From Oscillospiraceae bacterium (GTDB taxonomy: Bacteria; Bacillota; Clostridia; Oscillospirales; Oscillospiraceae), in the NCBI GenBank assembly GCA_016293265.1, contig JAEDEN010000041.1, positions 1 to 15,469 of the forward strand: 15,469 bases of DNA. The letters are read 5' to 3'. Shown in pieces: positions 6,525 to 13,994 of this stretch (positions are counted from its first letter, which is position 1; every line of letters begins with the position of its first letter). The notes beneath the pieces were generated by a model. The model was not told where the DNA came from and did not search any database. It saw nothing but the letters and a program-made list of their open reading frames with translations. Made by a program: the position numbers and the translations under genes.

Positions 6525-6553
6525 ATTGTAGCGGTTGGCGAGGGGAAATGCAA
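6525..6553 (-). promoter_or_regulatory. probable promoter of the YcxB-like gene
   Basis: TTGCAT (6553-6548), 17 bases, TACAAT (6530-6525), with the start codon about 33 bases downstream of the -10. The -35 is weak. It points away from the clpB promoter in the same intergenic region. Confidence 0.4.
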
Positions 6554-6618
6554 CAGCAAATATAAGAGGGACCGGTATGGAAGGAATTGTAAACGAATTT
6601 TGACCCATCTGTAAACAA

Positions 6619-6645
6619 TTAGCACTCTCTGCTTGACAGTGCTAA
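6619..6645 (+). promoter_or_regulatory. CIRCE operator (HrcA binding site)
   Basis: TTAGCACTC, nine bases, CAGTGCTAA: the classic CIRCE inverted repeat with one change (C instead of G at 6637). It covers the -35 of the clpB promoter. By established knowledge, HrcA represses heat-shock genes at such sites. Confidence 0.88.
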
Positions 6646-6660
6646 AACGGGGGTTATAAT
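6633..6660 (+). promoter_or_regulatory. sigma-A promoter of clpB
   Basis: TTGACA (6633-6638), 16-base spacer, TATAAT (6655-6660). The -35 lies within the CIRCE element, so HrcA binding would block RNA polymerase directly. Confidence 0.88.
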
Positions 6661-6707
6661 AAGGGCAAAACGAAGTGAGGGCCGCTGCCGGCCCGGAAAG
6701 GAACCCT

Positions 6708-9299
6708 ATGAATGCTGAAAAATATACCCGCAAGACATTGGAAGCCCTGAACGCCGCCCAGAGCCTTGCCCGGGAAAAAAGCAACCAATACCTGACCCCT
6801 GAACACCTGTTTTACGCCCTGCTGACCCAGCAGGATGGCCTCATCGGCTCTATGTTTGCCAACATGGGGGTGGACTGCGCCGCCCTGGGCCGGGAGGTCA
6901 TGGAGCTGATCGACCGTATGCCCCGCATCTCCGGAGGCAGCGGCGAGGTCTATGCCTCCCCGGAGACGGGTAAGGTCATCGCCGCCGCTGAAAAATGCGC
7001 AGAAAGGCTTCACGACGAGTATGTCTCCGTGGAGCACCTGATGCTCTCCGTTTTCGGCGAGGCCTCCGCCGACCTCAAGCGCCTCTTCCAGGCCCACGGT
7101 ATCACCCGTGCCCGCTTTTCGGAGGAGCTTTCCAAGGTCAAGTCCAATCCCGTCACCTCCGACAATCCCGAGGACACCTATGATGCGCTGAAAAAGTACG
7201 GCACGGATCTGGTGGCCCGGGCCCGGGAAAAGGAGCTGGACCCCGTCATTGGCCGTGACAGCGAGATCCGCAACGTCATCCGCATCCTCTCCCGTAAGAC
7301 GAAAAACAACCCCGTTCTCATCGGTGAGCCCGGCGTGGGCAAAACCGCCATCGCGGAAGGCCTGGCCCAGCGGATCGTCCGGGGGGACGTGCCGGAGGGA
7401 TTAAAGGACCGTACCATCTTCTCCCTGGACATGGGCGCTCTCATCGCCGGTGCCAAGTACCGGGGCGAGTTTGAAGAGCGGCTGAAGGCGGTTTTGGAGC
7501 AGGTGCGCAAGTCCGAGGGCCGCATCATCCTCTTCATCGACGAGCTGCATACCATCGTGGGCGCAGGCAAGACCGAGGGCAGCATGGACGCGGGCAACCT
7601 CCTCAAACCCATGCTGGCCCGGGGCGAGCTCCACTGTATCGGCGCCACCACCCTGGACGAGTACCGCCAGTATATTGAAAAGGATGCCGCCCTGGAGCGC
7701 CGCTTCCAGCCCGTTATGGTGGATGAGCCCACGGTGGAGGACACCATCTCCATCCTCCGGGGATTGAAGGAGCGCTATGAGATCTTCCACGGCGTCCGCA
7801 TCCACGACAATGCCCTTGTTGCCGCTGCGACACTTTCCAACCGCTATATCACCGACCGGTTCCTCCCCGACAAGGCCATCGACCTGGTGGACGAGGCCTG
7901 CGCCATGATCCGTACGGAGATCGACTCCATGCCCGCTTCCCTGGATGACCTGCGCCGCAAGATCATGCAGCAGGAGATCGAGGAGATGGCCCTCAAGAAG
8001 GAGGACGACCAGCTCTCCCGGGACCGTCTGGCGGAGCTGAAAAAGGAGCTGGCGGACGAGAAGGAACAGTTCAACGCCATGAAGGCACGCTGGGAGAAGG
8101 AAAAGAGCGGCGTGGACACCGTGAAGAGCCTGAAAGCCCAGATCGAGCAGCTCCACGGCCAGATCGAGCAGGCCCAGAGCCGCCTGGAGTACGAAAAGGC
8201 GGCAAAGCTCCAGTATTCCGACCTTCCTGCGCTGGAAAAGAAGCTGAAGGAGGCGGAAGAGGCCGCCGAGACCCACGCCGCCGACAGCTCTCTTGTCCAC
8301 GACACCGTGACGGAAAGCGAGATCGCGGACATCGTCGCCAAGTGGACAGGTATCCCCGTCAGCCGCCTTGTGGAAAGCGAGCGGGAGAAGCTGCTGCATC
8401 TGGACCGCGTCATCCACAAGCGGGTGGTGGGCCAGGATGAGGCTGTGCGCCTGGTGACGGAGGCTATCCAGCGCTCCCGGGCGGGTATCGCCGACCCCAA
8501 CCGCCCCATCGGCAGCTTTTTGTTCCTGGGCCCCACAGGCGTGGGCAAAACGGAGCTGGCCAAGTCCCTGGCTGAGTGCCTCTTCGATGATGAACACAAC
8601 CTGGTGCGCATCGACATGACGGAGTATATGGAGAAGTTTTCCGTTTCCCGCCTCATCGGCGCGCCTCCCGGATATGTGGGTTACGACGAGGGCGGCCAGC
8701 TGACGGAAGCCGTGCGCCGCAAGCCCTACAGCGTGGTGCTGTTCGACGAGGTGGAAAAGGCCCACCCGGATGTGTTCAACATCCTGCTGCAGATCCTGGA
8801 CGACGGCCGCATCACCGATTCCCAGGGGCGGACGGTGGATTTCAAGAACACCATCATCATCCTGACCTCCAACCTGGGCAGCTCCGAGCTGTTGGGCGGT
8901 ATCCGGGAGGACGGCGAGATCGCCGAGGAGGCCAGAAACGCCGTCATGGCGGAGCTGCGCCGCTCCTTCCGGCCGGAGTTTCTGAACCGGCTGGATGAGA
9001 TCATCCTCTTCAAGCCGCTGACGAAGGAGAACCTCACCGGCATCATCGACATATTGATGCTGGGGCTGAAAAAGCGGTTGGAGGAAAAGCTTTTGAAGCT
9101 GGAGGTGACGGAGGCAGCCAAGCTTCTGCTCATCGACCGTGGCTACGATCCTGTCTACGGAGCCCGGCCTCTGAAGCGGTATCTGCAGTCCGGCGCGGAG
9201 ACCCTCATCGCCAAGGAGATCCTGAAAGGCGACCTGGGGGCGGGGACCACGCTGAGACTGGACGTGGAGGACGGCCAGCTGGTGTGCAAAAAGGGATAA
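6708..9299 (+). CDS. clpB: ATP-dependent disaggregase ClpB
   Basis: An 863-residue Hsp100 chaperone that, with DnaK/DnaJ/GrpE, extracts and refolds aggregated proteins in the cytoplasm. Domains in order: Clp N-domain (about 1-145), first AAA+ module with Walker A GEPGVGKT (206-213) and Walker B IILFIDE (273-279), and a long coiled-coil middle domain (about 400-530, rich in K/E/L heptads). The second AAA+ module follows, with Walker A GPTGVGKT (608-615), the pore-loop GYVGYDEGGQL and Walker B VVLFDEVEKAH, then the C-terminal small domain. The coiled-coil middle domain separates it from ClpA and ClpX. ATG 6708 is chosen over the upstream in-frame 6675 because AAGGA precedes it at proper spacing and the family N-terminus starts at MNAEKYT. 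It appears monocistronic, with its own terminator. Confidence 0.97.
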   Translation: MNAEKYTRKTLEALNAAQSLAREKSNQYLTPEHLFYALLTQQDGLIGSMFANMGVDCAALGREVMELIDRMPRISGGSGEVYASPETGKVIAAAEKCAERLHDEYVSVEHLMLSVFGEASADLKRLFQAHGITRARFSEELSKVKSNPVTSDNPEDTYDALKKYGTDLVARAREKELDPVIGRDSEIRNVIRILSRKTKNNPVLIGEPGVGKTAIAEGLAQRIVRGDVPEGLKDRTIFSLDMGALIAGAKYRGEFEERLKAVLEQVRKSEGRIILFIDELHTIVGAGKTEGSMDAGNLLKPMLARGELHCIGATTLDEYRQYIEKDAALERRFQPVMVDEPTVEDTISILRGLKERYEIFHGVRIHDNALVAAATLSNRYITDRFLPDKAIDLVDEACAMIRTEIDSMPASLDDLRRKIMQQEIEEMALKKEDDQLSRDRLAELKKELADEKEQFNAMKARWEKEKSGVDTVKSLKAQIEQLHGQIEQAQSRLEYEKAAKLQYSDLPALEKKLKEAEEAAETHAADSSLVHDTVTESEIADIVAKWTGIPVSRLVESEREKLLHLDRVIHKRVVGQDEAVRLVTEAIQRSRAGIADPNRPIGSFLFLGPTGVGKTELAKSLAECLFDDEHNLVRIDMTEYMEKFSVSRLIGAPPGYVGYDEGGQLTEAVRRKPYSVVLFDEVEKAHPDVFNILLQILDDGRITDSQGRTVDFKNTIIILTSNLGSSELLGGIREDGEIAEEARNAVMAELRRSFRPEFLNRLDEIILFKPLTKENLTGIIDILMLGLKKRLEEKLLKLEVTEAAKLLLIDRGYDPVYGARPLKRYLQSGAETLIAKEILKGDLGAGTTLRLDVEDGQLVCKKG

Positions 9300-9304
9300 T
9301 ATAG

Positions 9305-9334
9305 AAAACGGGGGAGCATCAGCTCCCCCGTTTT
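9305..9334 (+). terminator. intrinsic terminator after clpB
   Basis: A perfect 13-bp stem (9305-9317 with 9322-9334, 4-base loop) starts 5 bases after the clpB stop. The T-run is short and lies within the stem end, so efficiency is uncertain. Confidence 0.75.
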
Positions 9335-9385
9335 GCCTCTGTCCGCCCGTAAAATACAATTCTTTACCGATTTGGCGGAATGCTA

Positions 9386-9414
9386 TTGCCAGAAGGGACG
9401 AAACCTGTCATAAT
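9386..9414 (+). promoter_or_regulatory. probable promoter of the NSS transporter gene
   Basis: TTGCCA (9386-9391), 17-base spacer, CATAAT (9409-9414). One or two mismatches per box. It lies after the clpB terminator and 43 bases before the start codon. Confidence 0.6.
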
Positions 9415-9456
9415 AGCTTTAATCCTTTAAATAAATGTGCAGGAGGAAACCCTTTC

Positions 9457-10809
9457 ATGAAACGAGAGAGCTTTCAGTCCAGACTGGGCTTTTTGCTGGT
9501 GAGTGCGGGCTGCGCCATCGGTATCGGCAACGTCTGGAAATTCCCCTATGTCACCGGCGCCAACGGCGGCGGTGTGTTTGTGCTGTTTTACCTGTTGTTT
9601 CTGGTCATTATGGGCGTACCTGTTCTGACCATGGAGCTGGCGGTGGGCCGCGCCAGCCGCAAGAGCGTGGTGGGGGCCTATAAGGCTCTGGAGCCCAAGG
9701 GCAGCAAATGGCATCTCCACGGATGGATCGCCATCGCCGGAAATTACCTTTTGATGATGTACTATACCACTGTTTCCGGCTGGATGCTGGGATATTTTCT
9801 GAAATTTATTACCGGCACCTTCCGCGGCCTGGCCGGGAGCCAGGTGGATGCCGTGTTTACCTCCATGCAGTCCTCTCCGGTTGAGATGCTGGCCCTGATG
9901 AGCGTCACAGTGCTGGGCGGCTTCCTGATCTGCTCCCTGGGCCTGCAAAACGGCGTGGAGCGCATCACAAAGATCATGATGCTGGCGCTTCTGGGCCTGA
10001 TCGTCATTCTGGCCGTCCATAGCTGCACGCTGCCCGGGGCGGCGGAGGGCATCCGCTTCTACCTGCTGCCGGACTTCGGCCGCGCCATGGAGGCAGGCCT
10101 TGGCAACGTCATTACCGCCGCCATGAACCAGGCCTTCTTCACCCTCAGCATCGGCATGGCCGGTATGCAGATCTTCGGCAGCTATATGTCCAAGGACCAT
10201 GGCCTCACCGGCGAGGCGGTGCGCATCTGCTGCCTGGATACCTTTGTGGCGGTGGTCTCCGGCCTGATCATCTTCCCGGCCTGCTTCAGCTTCGGTGTGG
10301 AGCCCGGTGCCGGCCCTCCGCTGATCTTCATAACGCTGCCCCAGATCTTCGTGAATATGACGGGCGGCCGGGTGTGGGGCACCCTCTTCTTCCTGTTCAT
10401 GACCTTTGCCAGCTTTTCCACGGTGATCGGCGTGTTTGAAAACCTTCTGGCAAGCTGCATTGACAATTTCAACTGGAGCCGCAAGAAATCCACCATCATC
10501 AACCTGGTCTTTGTACTCATCGCCAGCATTCCCTGCGCCCTGGGCGACAGCATCTTCAAGGATGTGGCCCTCATCGGCGGCCGGGGTATTCTGGACACCG
10601 AGGATTTCCTGGTCAGCAACCTGATCCTGCCCGGCGGCGCGCTGGTGTTCCTGCTCTTCTGCGTCACCCGCTGGGGCTGGGGCTTTGAGAAGTATCTGGC
10701 GGAGGCTAACACTGGTTCGGGGCTCAAAATGCCCCGCTGGGTGAAGACCTACTTGCAGTTTGTGCTGCCGGTGCTGATTTTCGTCATTATCCTCCAGGGC
10801 CTGATCTGA
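9457..10809 (+). CDS. neurotransmitter:sodium symporter (NSS/SNF) family transporter
   Basis: A 450-residue polytopic membrane protein of the LeuT-fold NSS family, expected to take up an amino acid or related compound with sodium. The first membrane segment carries the signature GCAIGIGNVWKFPYVTGANGG (18-38 region), with the unwound GIGN sodium/substrate site. ELAVGRASR (about 63-71) matches the conserved first cytoplasmic loop. About 11-12 hydrophobic segments follow. Lys28 stands where LeuT and many relatives have Arg (WRFPY). The substrate cannot be predicted. AGGAGG lies 10 bases before ATG 9457. It appears to be a single-gene transcript. Confidence 0.92.
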   Translation: MKRESFQSRLGFLLVSAGCAIGIGNVWKFPYVTGANGGGVFVLFYLLFLVIMGVPVLTMELAVGRASRKSVVGAYKALEPKGSKWHLHGWIAIAGNYLLMMYYTTVSGWMLGYFLKFITGTFRGLAGSQVDAVFTSMQSSPVEMLALMSVTVLGGFLICSLGLQNGVERITKIMMLALLGLIVILAVHSCTLPGAAEGIRFYLLPDFGRAMEAGLGNVITAAMNQAFFTLSIGMAGMQIFGSYMSKDHGLTGEAVRICCLDTFVAVVSGLIIFPACFSFGVEPGAGPPLIFITLPQIFVNMTGGRVWGTLFFLFMTFASFSTVIGVFENLLASCIDNFNWSRKKSTIINLVFVLIASIPCALGDSIFKDVALIGGRGILDTEDFLVSNLILPGGALVFLLFCVTRWGWGFEKYLAEANTGSGLKMPRWVKTYLQFVLPVLIFVIILQGLI

Positions 10810-10842
10810 TGCCCAAGAGCGTATATATTATCCGGTTTTCAG

Positions 10843-10872
10843 GAAACGGCATGATTTTGGTCATGCCGTTTC
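10843..10872 (+). terminator. intrinsic terminator after the NSS transporter
   Basis: A perfect 12-bp stem (10843-10854 with 10861-10872, 6-base loop) is followed by AACTTTTC. It overlaps the stop codon of the converging DUF2812 gene. On the minus strand no U-tract follows, so it mainly serves the plus strand. Confidence 0.65.
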
Positions 10873-12283
10873 AACTTTTCGCAGGGCTCAGTTTCTCTGC
10901 CACAAGTCCCATTTGTTCCGCCGTCAGTTCCCAGCCATTGGAAAAATCAATCTCTACCATGCAGCCATCATAGCACAGGAGAAATCTCATGTCAGGCTCT
11001 CCTCCAAGCCAAAGCTGATAGGCCTCCCTGGCCTTCCAGGGGGCCGGATCAACCGCCACGTGTTTTTCCCACAGATCATCCTCGGGAACAGGATGCCCAT
11101 AATGATGGGCAAAGTCTTGGAGTAATGCGTTCTTGCACCAGTCATACAGCAGCGGCACTTTTACAGTCGTGACCGTGTATTCCAGTTCGGGCTGGTCAAG
11201 GGCATCCATGCGGGGACGCTGTACTGCTTCCCACCGTGCGATCAAAAGGGATTTGTCTCTTGTACGGATTGCGTAAGAATAACCGTCATATTCTGTATCC
11301 ATCAGATCTTCAATGGTCAGAGGCAATTCATCGTGATATATATTTTGGGTATATCCCTTGTATGTATATGTTTCAGCAGGGGTCTTTTCCGGACGGAAAG
11401 AATTGATATTGCTGCTTATGGCGATGAAAAGAAGCTCTGAAAAACCAAATGCCAGAACAATGGTCAGGATAATAGTTGCAGTCCGGTTGACTCCCGCGGA
11501 CAGCCTCATTTTTTTCATAAGCTGGGATATGCCGACAATGATTGCCGTGATCCCCATCACAACGGCAACGCTCGAAAGTGCGATGAGACTCATCTTGCTG
11601 CCGCTGCAGGAAATCAGAAAAAGTGCAAAGGCTGTAAGCAGGACGCACAATATGAGCGCCTGGAGATTGGTATGCCCCTTGGTTTCGGTAAAGCTGCCAT
11701 CCAGCTCCGCGGCAGCCTGTGCCCGTTTATGCCACCTATAATAACCAATGATCTCCGTAAGGGAGAGGATCAGCATCAAAGCACAGCACAGGCCGGTGAA
11801 CAGGCTGGCATTACTTGCGAGGACACCCACCGGGTCAGACAGCAGCCGCCACACGAACAAAGCCGCATTCATCATACCGGCCGCCGCCAAAAGGCAGTAG
11901 TTGGGCAGGAAGCTTTTCTTCACGGCGGCATGGATCGCTGCAACTTCCAGGACTGCATCTGTCTCAATGGGGGTGGGATCTGCCCGATCGTTGTAAAAAA
12001 TCTGCATTTGGGCATTGGAAGATGCTATCTTCCAGCCGGTGTGCTCGCAAAAATCCTGAAAGACCAGCTGCTGTTCCGAAGGCTCAGGGTCAAAGGCGGA
12101 AGCCTTTGAAAAGTACACCACGGAAAAGCGGATTTTCCTGGGTTCAATGCGGCGGAAACGCCAGCCGAAGGCAGACACCTTTTCCAGCAGCCACCCGCTT
12201 TCCGCCTGCTGCTCCAAATAGGTTTCGATTCCGCTGCGGTCATAGAATGAAAACAGGACAAATCGGCGCTTTGTATTTTTCAT
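10871..12283 (-). CDS. DUF2812-domain membrane protein
   Basis: A 470-residue protein. The N-terminal about 110 residues (FVLFSFYDRSGIETYLEQQAESGWLLEK...) match the DUF2812 pattern, whose function is unknown. Hydrophobic segments follow at about 127-148, 158-182, 207-226, 231-254 and 268-290. A soluble C-terminal domain (about 295-470) has several aromatic and acidic residues and may lie outside the membrane. The ATG overlaps the stop of padR (ATGA), so translation is coupled. In Firmicutes, DUF2812 or DUF1700 membrane proteins often follow PadR regulators, suggesting an envelope-sensing or stress unit; that role is inference. Base composition is more AT-rich than the thiamine genes. Confidence 0.8.
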   Translation of the reverse strand: MKNTKRRFVLFSFYDRSGIETYLEQQAESGWLLEKVSAFGWRFRRIEPRKIRFSVVYFSKASAFDPEPSEQQLVFQDFCEHTGWKIASSNAQMQIFYNDRADPTPIETDAVLEVAAIHAAVKKSFLPNYCLLAAAGMMNAALFVWRLLSDPVGVLASNASLFTGLCCALMLILSLTEIIGYYRWHKRAQAAAELDGSFTETKGHTNLQALILCVLLTAFALFLISCSGSKMSLIALSSVAVVMGITAIIVGISQLMKKMRLSAGVNRTATIILTIVLAFGFSELLFIAISSNINSFRPEKTPAETYTYKGYTQNIYHDELPLTIEDLMDTEYDGYSYAIRTRDKSLLIARWEAVQRPRMDALDQPELEYTVTTVKVPLLYDWCKNALLQDFAHHYGHPVPEDDLWEKHVAVDPAPWKAREAYQLWLGGEPDMRFLLCYDGCMVEIDFSNGWELTAEQMGLVAEKLSPAKS

Positions 12284-12603
12284 TGTGAATCCTCCCCTCC
12301 GAAGGCTGCACGGTAGTCCTGGGCCTGTGCCCGGATCCGAGCATATTCCTTATCCAGCATCTCCTTGCCCTTTGGGGTCAGGATATAGCTGCGCCTGCGC
12401 CCTTCCACTTTTGTTTCACGGATCATTTCCGCTTCCAGAAATTGCTCCAGCAAATTATAAAGTGTTCCGGAGCCCACATTCACGCGGTTTCCTGTCATAG
12501 CGGGAACCTTGTCCAGAATATCCATGCCGTAACACTCCTCTTTCAAACAGAGCAGAATATAAAACATCTGCTCCGTCAGCGTTTGGAATTTAGCCCGGGG
12601 CAT
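12280..12603 (-). CDS. PadR-family transcriptional regulator
   Basis: A 107-residue winged-helix protein of the short PadR subfamily. TEQMFYILLCLKEECYGMDILDKV (about 10-33) is the first helix pair, and VNVGSGTLYNLLEQFLEAEMI (about 42-62) is the recognition-helix region with the family hallmark GTLYNLL. A basic wing RRRSYILTPKGKEML and a C-terminal dimerisation helix follow. ATG 12603 is chosen over an in-frame GTG at 12612 because AGGAGG lies 8 bases before the ATG. Two operator-like palindromes sit in its own promoter, strongly suggesting autoregulation. It is the first gene of an operon with the DUF2812 protein. Confidence 0.9.
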   Translation of the reverse strand: MPRAKFQTLTEQMFYILLCLKEECYGMDILDKVPAMTGNRVNVGSGTLYNLLEQFLEAEMIRETKVEGRRRSYILTPKGKEMLDKEYARIRAQAQDYRAAFGGEDSQ

Positions 12604-12617
12604 AGGGCTCACCTCCT

Positions 12618-12636
12618 ATTCTCGAATATCGAGTAT
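12618..12636. promoter_or_regulatory. promoter-proximal PadR operator candidate
   Basis: ATTCTCGA-ATA-TCGAGTAT differs by one base from the distal copy at 12652-12670, 34 bp away. It lies between the predicted transcription start and the padR ribosome binding site, right next to AGGAGG. Confidence 0.72.
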
Positions 12637-12646
12637 CTGCACACTT

Positions 12647-12675
12647 ACTATATTCTCGAATATCGAGAATGTCAA
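12647..12675 (-). promoter_or_regulatory. padR promoter with operator in its spacer
   Basis: TTGACA (12675-12670), 17-base spacer, TATAGT (12652-12647). The spacer is occupied by the distal operator ATTCTCGA-ATA-TCGAGAAT (12652-12670), with perfect 8-base arms that touch both promoter boxes. A bound dimer would cover the promoter, which suits repression. Confidence 0.82.
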
Positions 12676-12750
12676 GGAAAAATAAAGATCACGGTGAAGG
12701 CTGGCGCCCGCGCCCATCTGCCAGCCCTTTCCGGCGGCCTGCGGAAAGGC

Positions 12751-12788
12751 AAAAAAGCGGTACTGGGCCCGTTTGGCCAAGTACCGCT
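12751..12788 (-). terminator. terminator of the XRE/S24 gene
   Basis: A 14-bp stem with one mismatch (12775-12788 with 12756-12769, 5-base loop) is followed on the minus strand by six U residues (12756-12751). It lies 72 bases after the stop at 12860, in a non-coding gap that also holds a 14-bp perfect palindrome GCATCCCGGGATGC at 12803-12816. Confidence 0.72.
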
Positions 12789-12859
12789 CCTGTTTGGCTG
12801 GTGCATCCCGGGATGCCCGATGTGGGAAATTTCTCCGATCCTGCCTATTGGCTTTTTTG

Positions 12860-13612
12860 TTAAACGATGCCGGGTAGGGGCAGGGCGTGGCGCATGACCC
12901 GGCCGAAGCAGGCAAGCCCCCTGCCGCTGCCGGGGGTGAGCACCACATCGGCGTCTGCCCGGGTTCGGTTGAGGGAAAACAGATATACGACTCCCGCCGG
13001 GTCCTTGTAATACTGCTTGCAGAGCATATCGCCATCCACCCAGAAGATTCCCACATCTCCTGGCTTCAGAGGGTCGTGATTCACATAGACCACCTCTCCG
13101 TCGGCGATAAAGGGTTCCATGGAATCCCCCTGGATGCGCACGGCGTATTCCGCCCCCTGGGGCACGTCATCCTCCACGGTGATATAGTCGAAATCCTCGC
13201 CGAACACCGGAGCGGCGTAGCCTGCGGCGGCGCTGGAGTGATAGAGGGGGATGACCCGGGGTTCCCGGTCGGTTTTGCCGCTTTCCACCTCATCCCGGTA
13301 GGCACAGAGGGTGTCCACCACGGAGAGAACCGTCTCCCGGCCCCGGGGGGAAAGGCTCCGGCAGCGCTCAATGAGGACACGCTCGCTGCGGCTCAAAACG
13401 TGGGAGCCATCCCGGAAGCTGTCCTGAAAGAGGGTGTTGGGGTCGGTTTGGAGGGCGTCAAACAGCCGGAGAAGGACCTCCTCCTTGGGAAAGCTGACGC
13501 CGGTTTCGTAGTTGCTGATGGCGGAGACGGAAACGCCCAGGAGTCCTGCCAGTTGGGCACGGGTGATGCCCAGCTCTTCCCTGCGGGCCCGGCAGCGGTC
13601 TGCGAATGTCAT
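12860..13612 (-). CDS. XRE-family regulator with S24 (LexA-like) autoprotease domain
   Basis: A 250-residue phage-repressor-like protein. The HTH is at about 4-58 (RREELGITRAQLAGLLGVSVSAISNYETG region). A linker follows, then an S24 domain with nucleophile Ser164 in QGDSMEP and catalytic Lys199 in CKQYY. An Ala130-Gly131 pair in SSAAAGYAAP matches the self-cleavage site of LexA and CI. This layout suggests a repressor that cuts itself when RecA is activated, or by another signal. No phage genes are adjacent, so it is either an independent stress regulator or a domesticated repressor. ATG 13612 is chosen over an in-frame GTG at 13639 because AAAGGGGG lies about 8 bases before the ATG. Confidence 0.92.
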   Translation of the reverse strand: MTFADRCRARREELGITRAQLAGLLGVSVSAISNYETGVSFPKEEVLLRLFDALQTDPNTLFQDSFRDGSHVLSRSERVLIERCRSLSPRGRETVLSVVDTLCAYRDEVESGKTDREPRVIPLYHSSAAAGYAAPVFGEDFDYITVEDDVPQGAEYAVRIQGDSMEPFIADGEVVYVNHDPLKPGDVGIFWVDGDMLCKQYYKDPAGVVYLFSLNRTRADADVVLTPGSGRGLACFGRVMRHALPLPGIV

Positions 13613-13652
13613 GGAAGCGGCCCCCTTTCCGAGGAACACGGTGTTTGGGTCT

Positions 13653-13681
13653 ATCCTATCGGATTTTCAGCCGGATGTCAA
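13653..13681 (-). promoter_or_regulatory. promoter of the XRE/S24 gene
   Basis: TTGACA (13681-13676), 17-base spacer, TAGGAT (13658-13653). The -35 is perfect and the -10 has two mismatches. Confidence 0.7.
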
Positions 13682-13683
13682 TT

Positions 13684-13702
13684 CAAGTTCACAGGGAACT
13701 TG
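13684..13702. promoter_or_regulatory. inverted repeat, possible operator upstream of the XRE/S24 gene
   Basis: CAAGTTC (13684-13690), five bases, GAACTTG (13696-13702): perfect 7-base arms two bases upstream of the -35. Position and symmetry suit a dimeric regulator, plausibly the XRE protein itself. It is not the usual LexA box, in which the half-sites run GAAC then GTTC. Confidence 0.45.
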
Positions 13703-13770
13703 TGATTTGATGAGGAAAATCGCAGAACGTTTGAAATGGCGGAATCTTTCGGGAGAAATGAAAAAAGGTG

Positions 13771-13799
13771 TTGACAAAAGTGGCTTTGCCTGCTATTAT
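13771..13799 (+). promoter_or_regulatory. promoter of the tRNA pair
   Basis: TTGACA (13771-13776), 17-base spacer, TATTAT (13794-13799), partly overlapping TATAAT at 13797-13802. It lies 19 bases before the first tRNA, with no other gene between. Confidence 0.7.
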
Positions 13800-13818
13800 A
13801 ATTTCTGTTGCTGGAACT

Positions 13819-13894
13819 GCTGGTGTAGCTCAGTTGGTAGAGCAGCTGATTTGTAATCAGCAGGTCGGGGGTTCGAGTCCGTCCACCAGCTCCA
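13819..13894 (+). tRNA. tRNA-Thr (anticodon UGU)
   Basis: A 76-base cloverleaf with encoded CCA. Acceptor GCTGGTG pairs fully with CACCAGC, and D-stem GCTC with GAGC. The anticodon stem GCTGA/TCAGC encloses loop TTTGTAA, giving UGU. The T-stem reads GGGGG/CCGTC, which contains one G-U and one G-G opposition (positions 51-63 in standard numbering). It is followed 13 bases later by tRNA-Tyr in the same transcript. Confidence 0.97.
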
Positions 13895-13907
13895 TACAAG
13901 TTCATAT

Positions 13908-13992
13908 GGGGGAATTCCAGAGCGGCCAAATGGGGCAGACTGTAAATCTGTTGTCACTGACTTCGGTGGTTCGAATCCACCTTCCCCCACCA
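13908..13992 (+). tRNA. tRNA-Tyr (anticodon GUA)
   Basis: An 85-base class II tRNA with encoded CCA. Acceptor GGGGGAA/TTCCCCC is fully paired. The anticodon loop CTGTAAA gives GUA, the long variable arm fits bacterial tRNA-Tyr, and the T-arm GGTGG-TTCGAAT-CCACC is perfect. Its last 21 bases plus one following base recur exactly at 14112-14133. Confidence 0.97.
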
Positions 13993-13994
13993 AC

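Noticed and set aside
7401..9359. Minus-strand 652-residue frame opposite clpB
   Set aside because: It is a shadow of GC-rich clpB codons; the plus strand carries the complete conserved ClpB protein.
12726..12749. Second hairpin (CCTTTCCG/CGGAAAGG) near the XRE/S24 terminator
   Set aside because: The 8-bp stem lacks an adjacent U-tract on the minus strand and the better terminator at 12751-12788 precedes it, so no separate role can be claimed.
13684..13702. LexA (SOS) box upstream of the XRE/S24 gene
   Set aside because: The half-sites run GTTC then GAAC, the reverse order of the Firmicutes GAAC-N4-GTTC box. It is kept only as an unassigned inverted repeat.
13678..13929. Minus-strand frame encoding GAGGRTRTPDLLITNQLLYQLS
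   Set aside because: It is antisense to the tRNA pair. Translations of this kind are a well-known false gene call over tRNAs.
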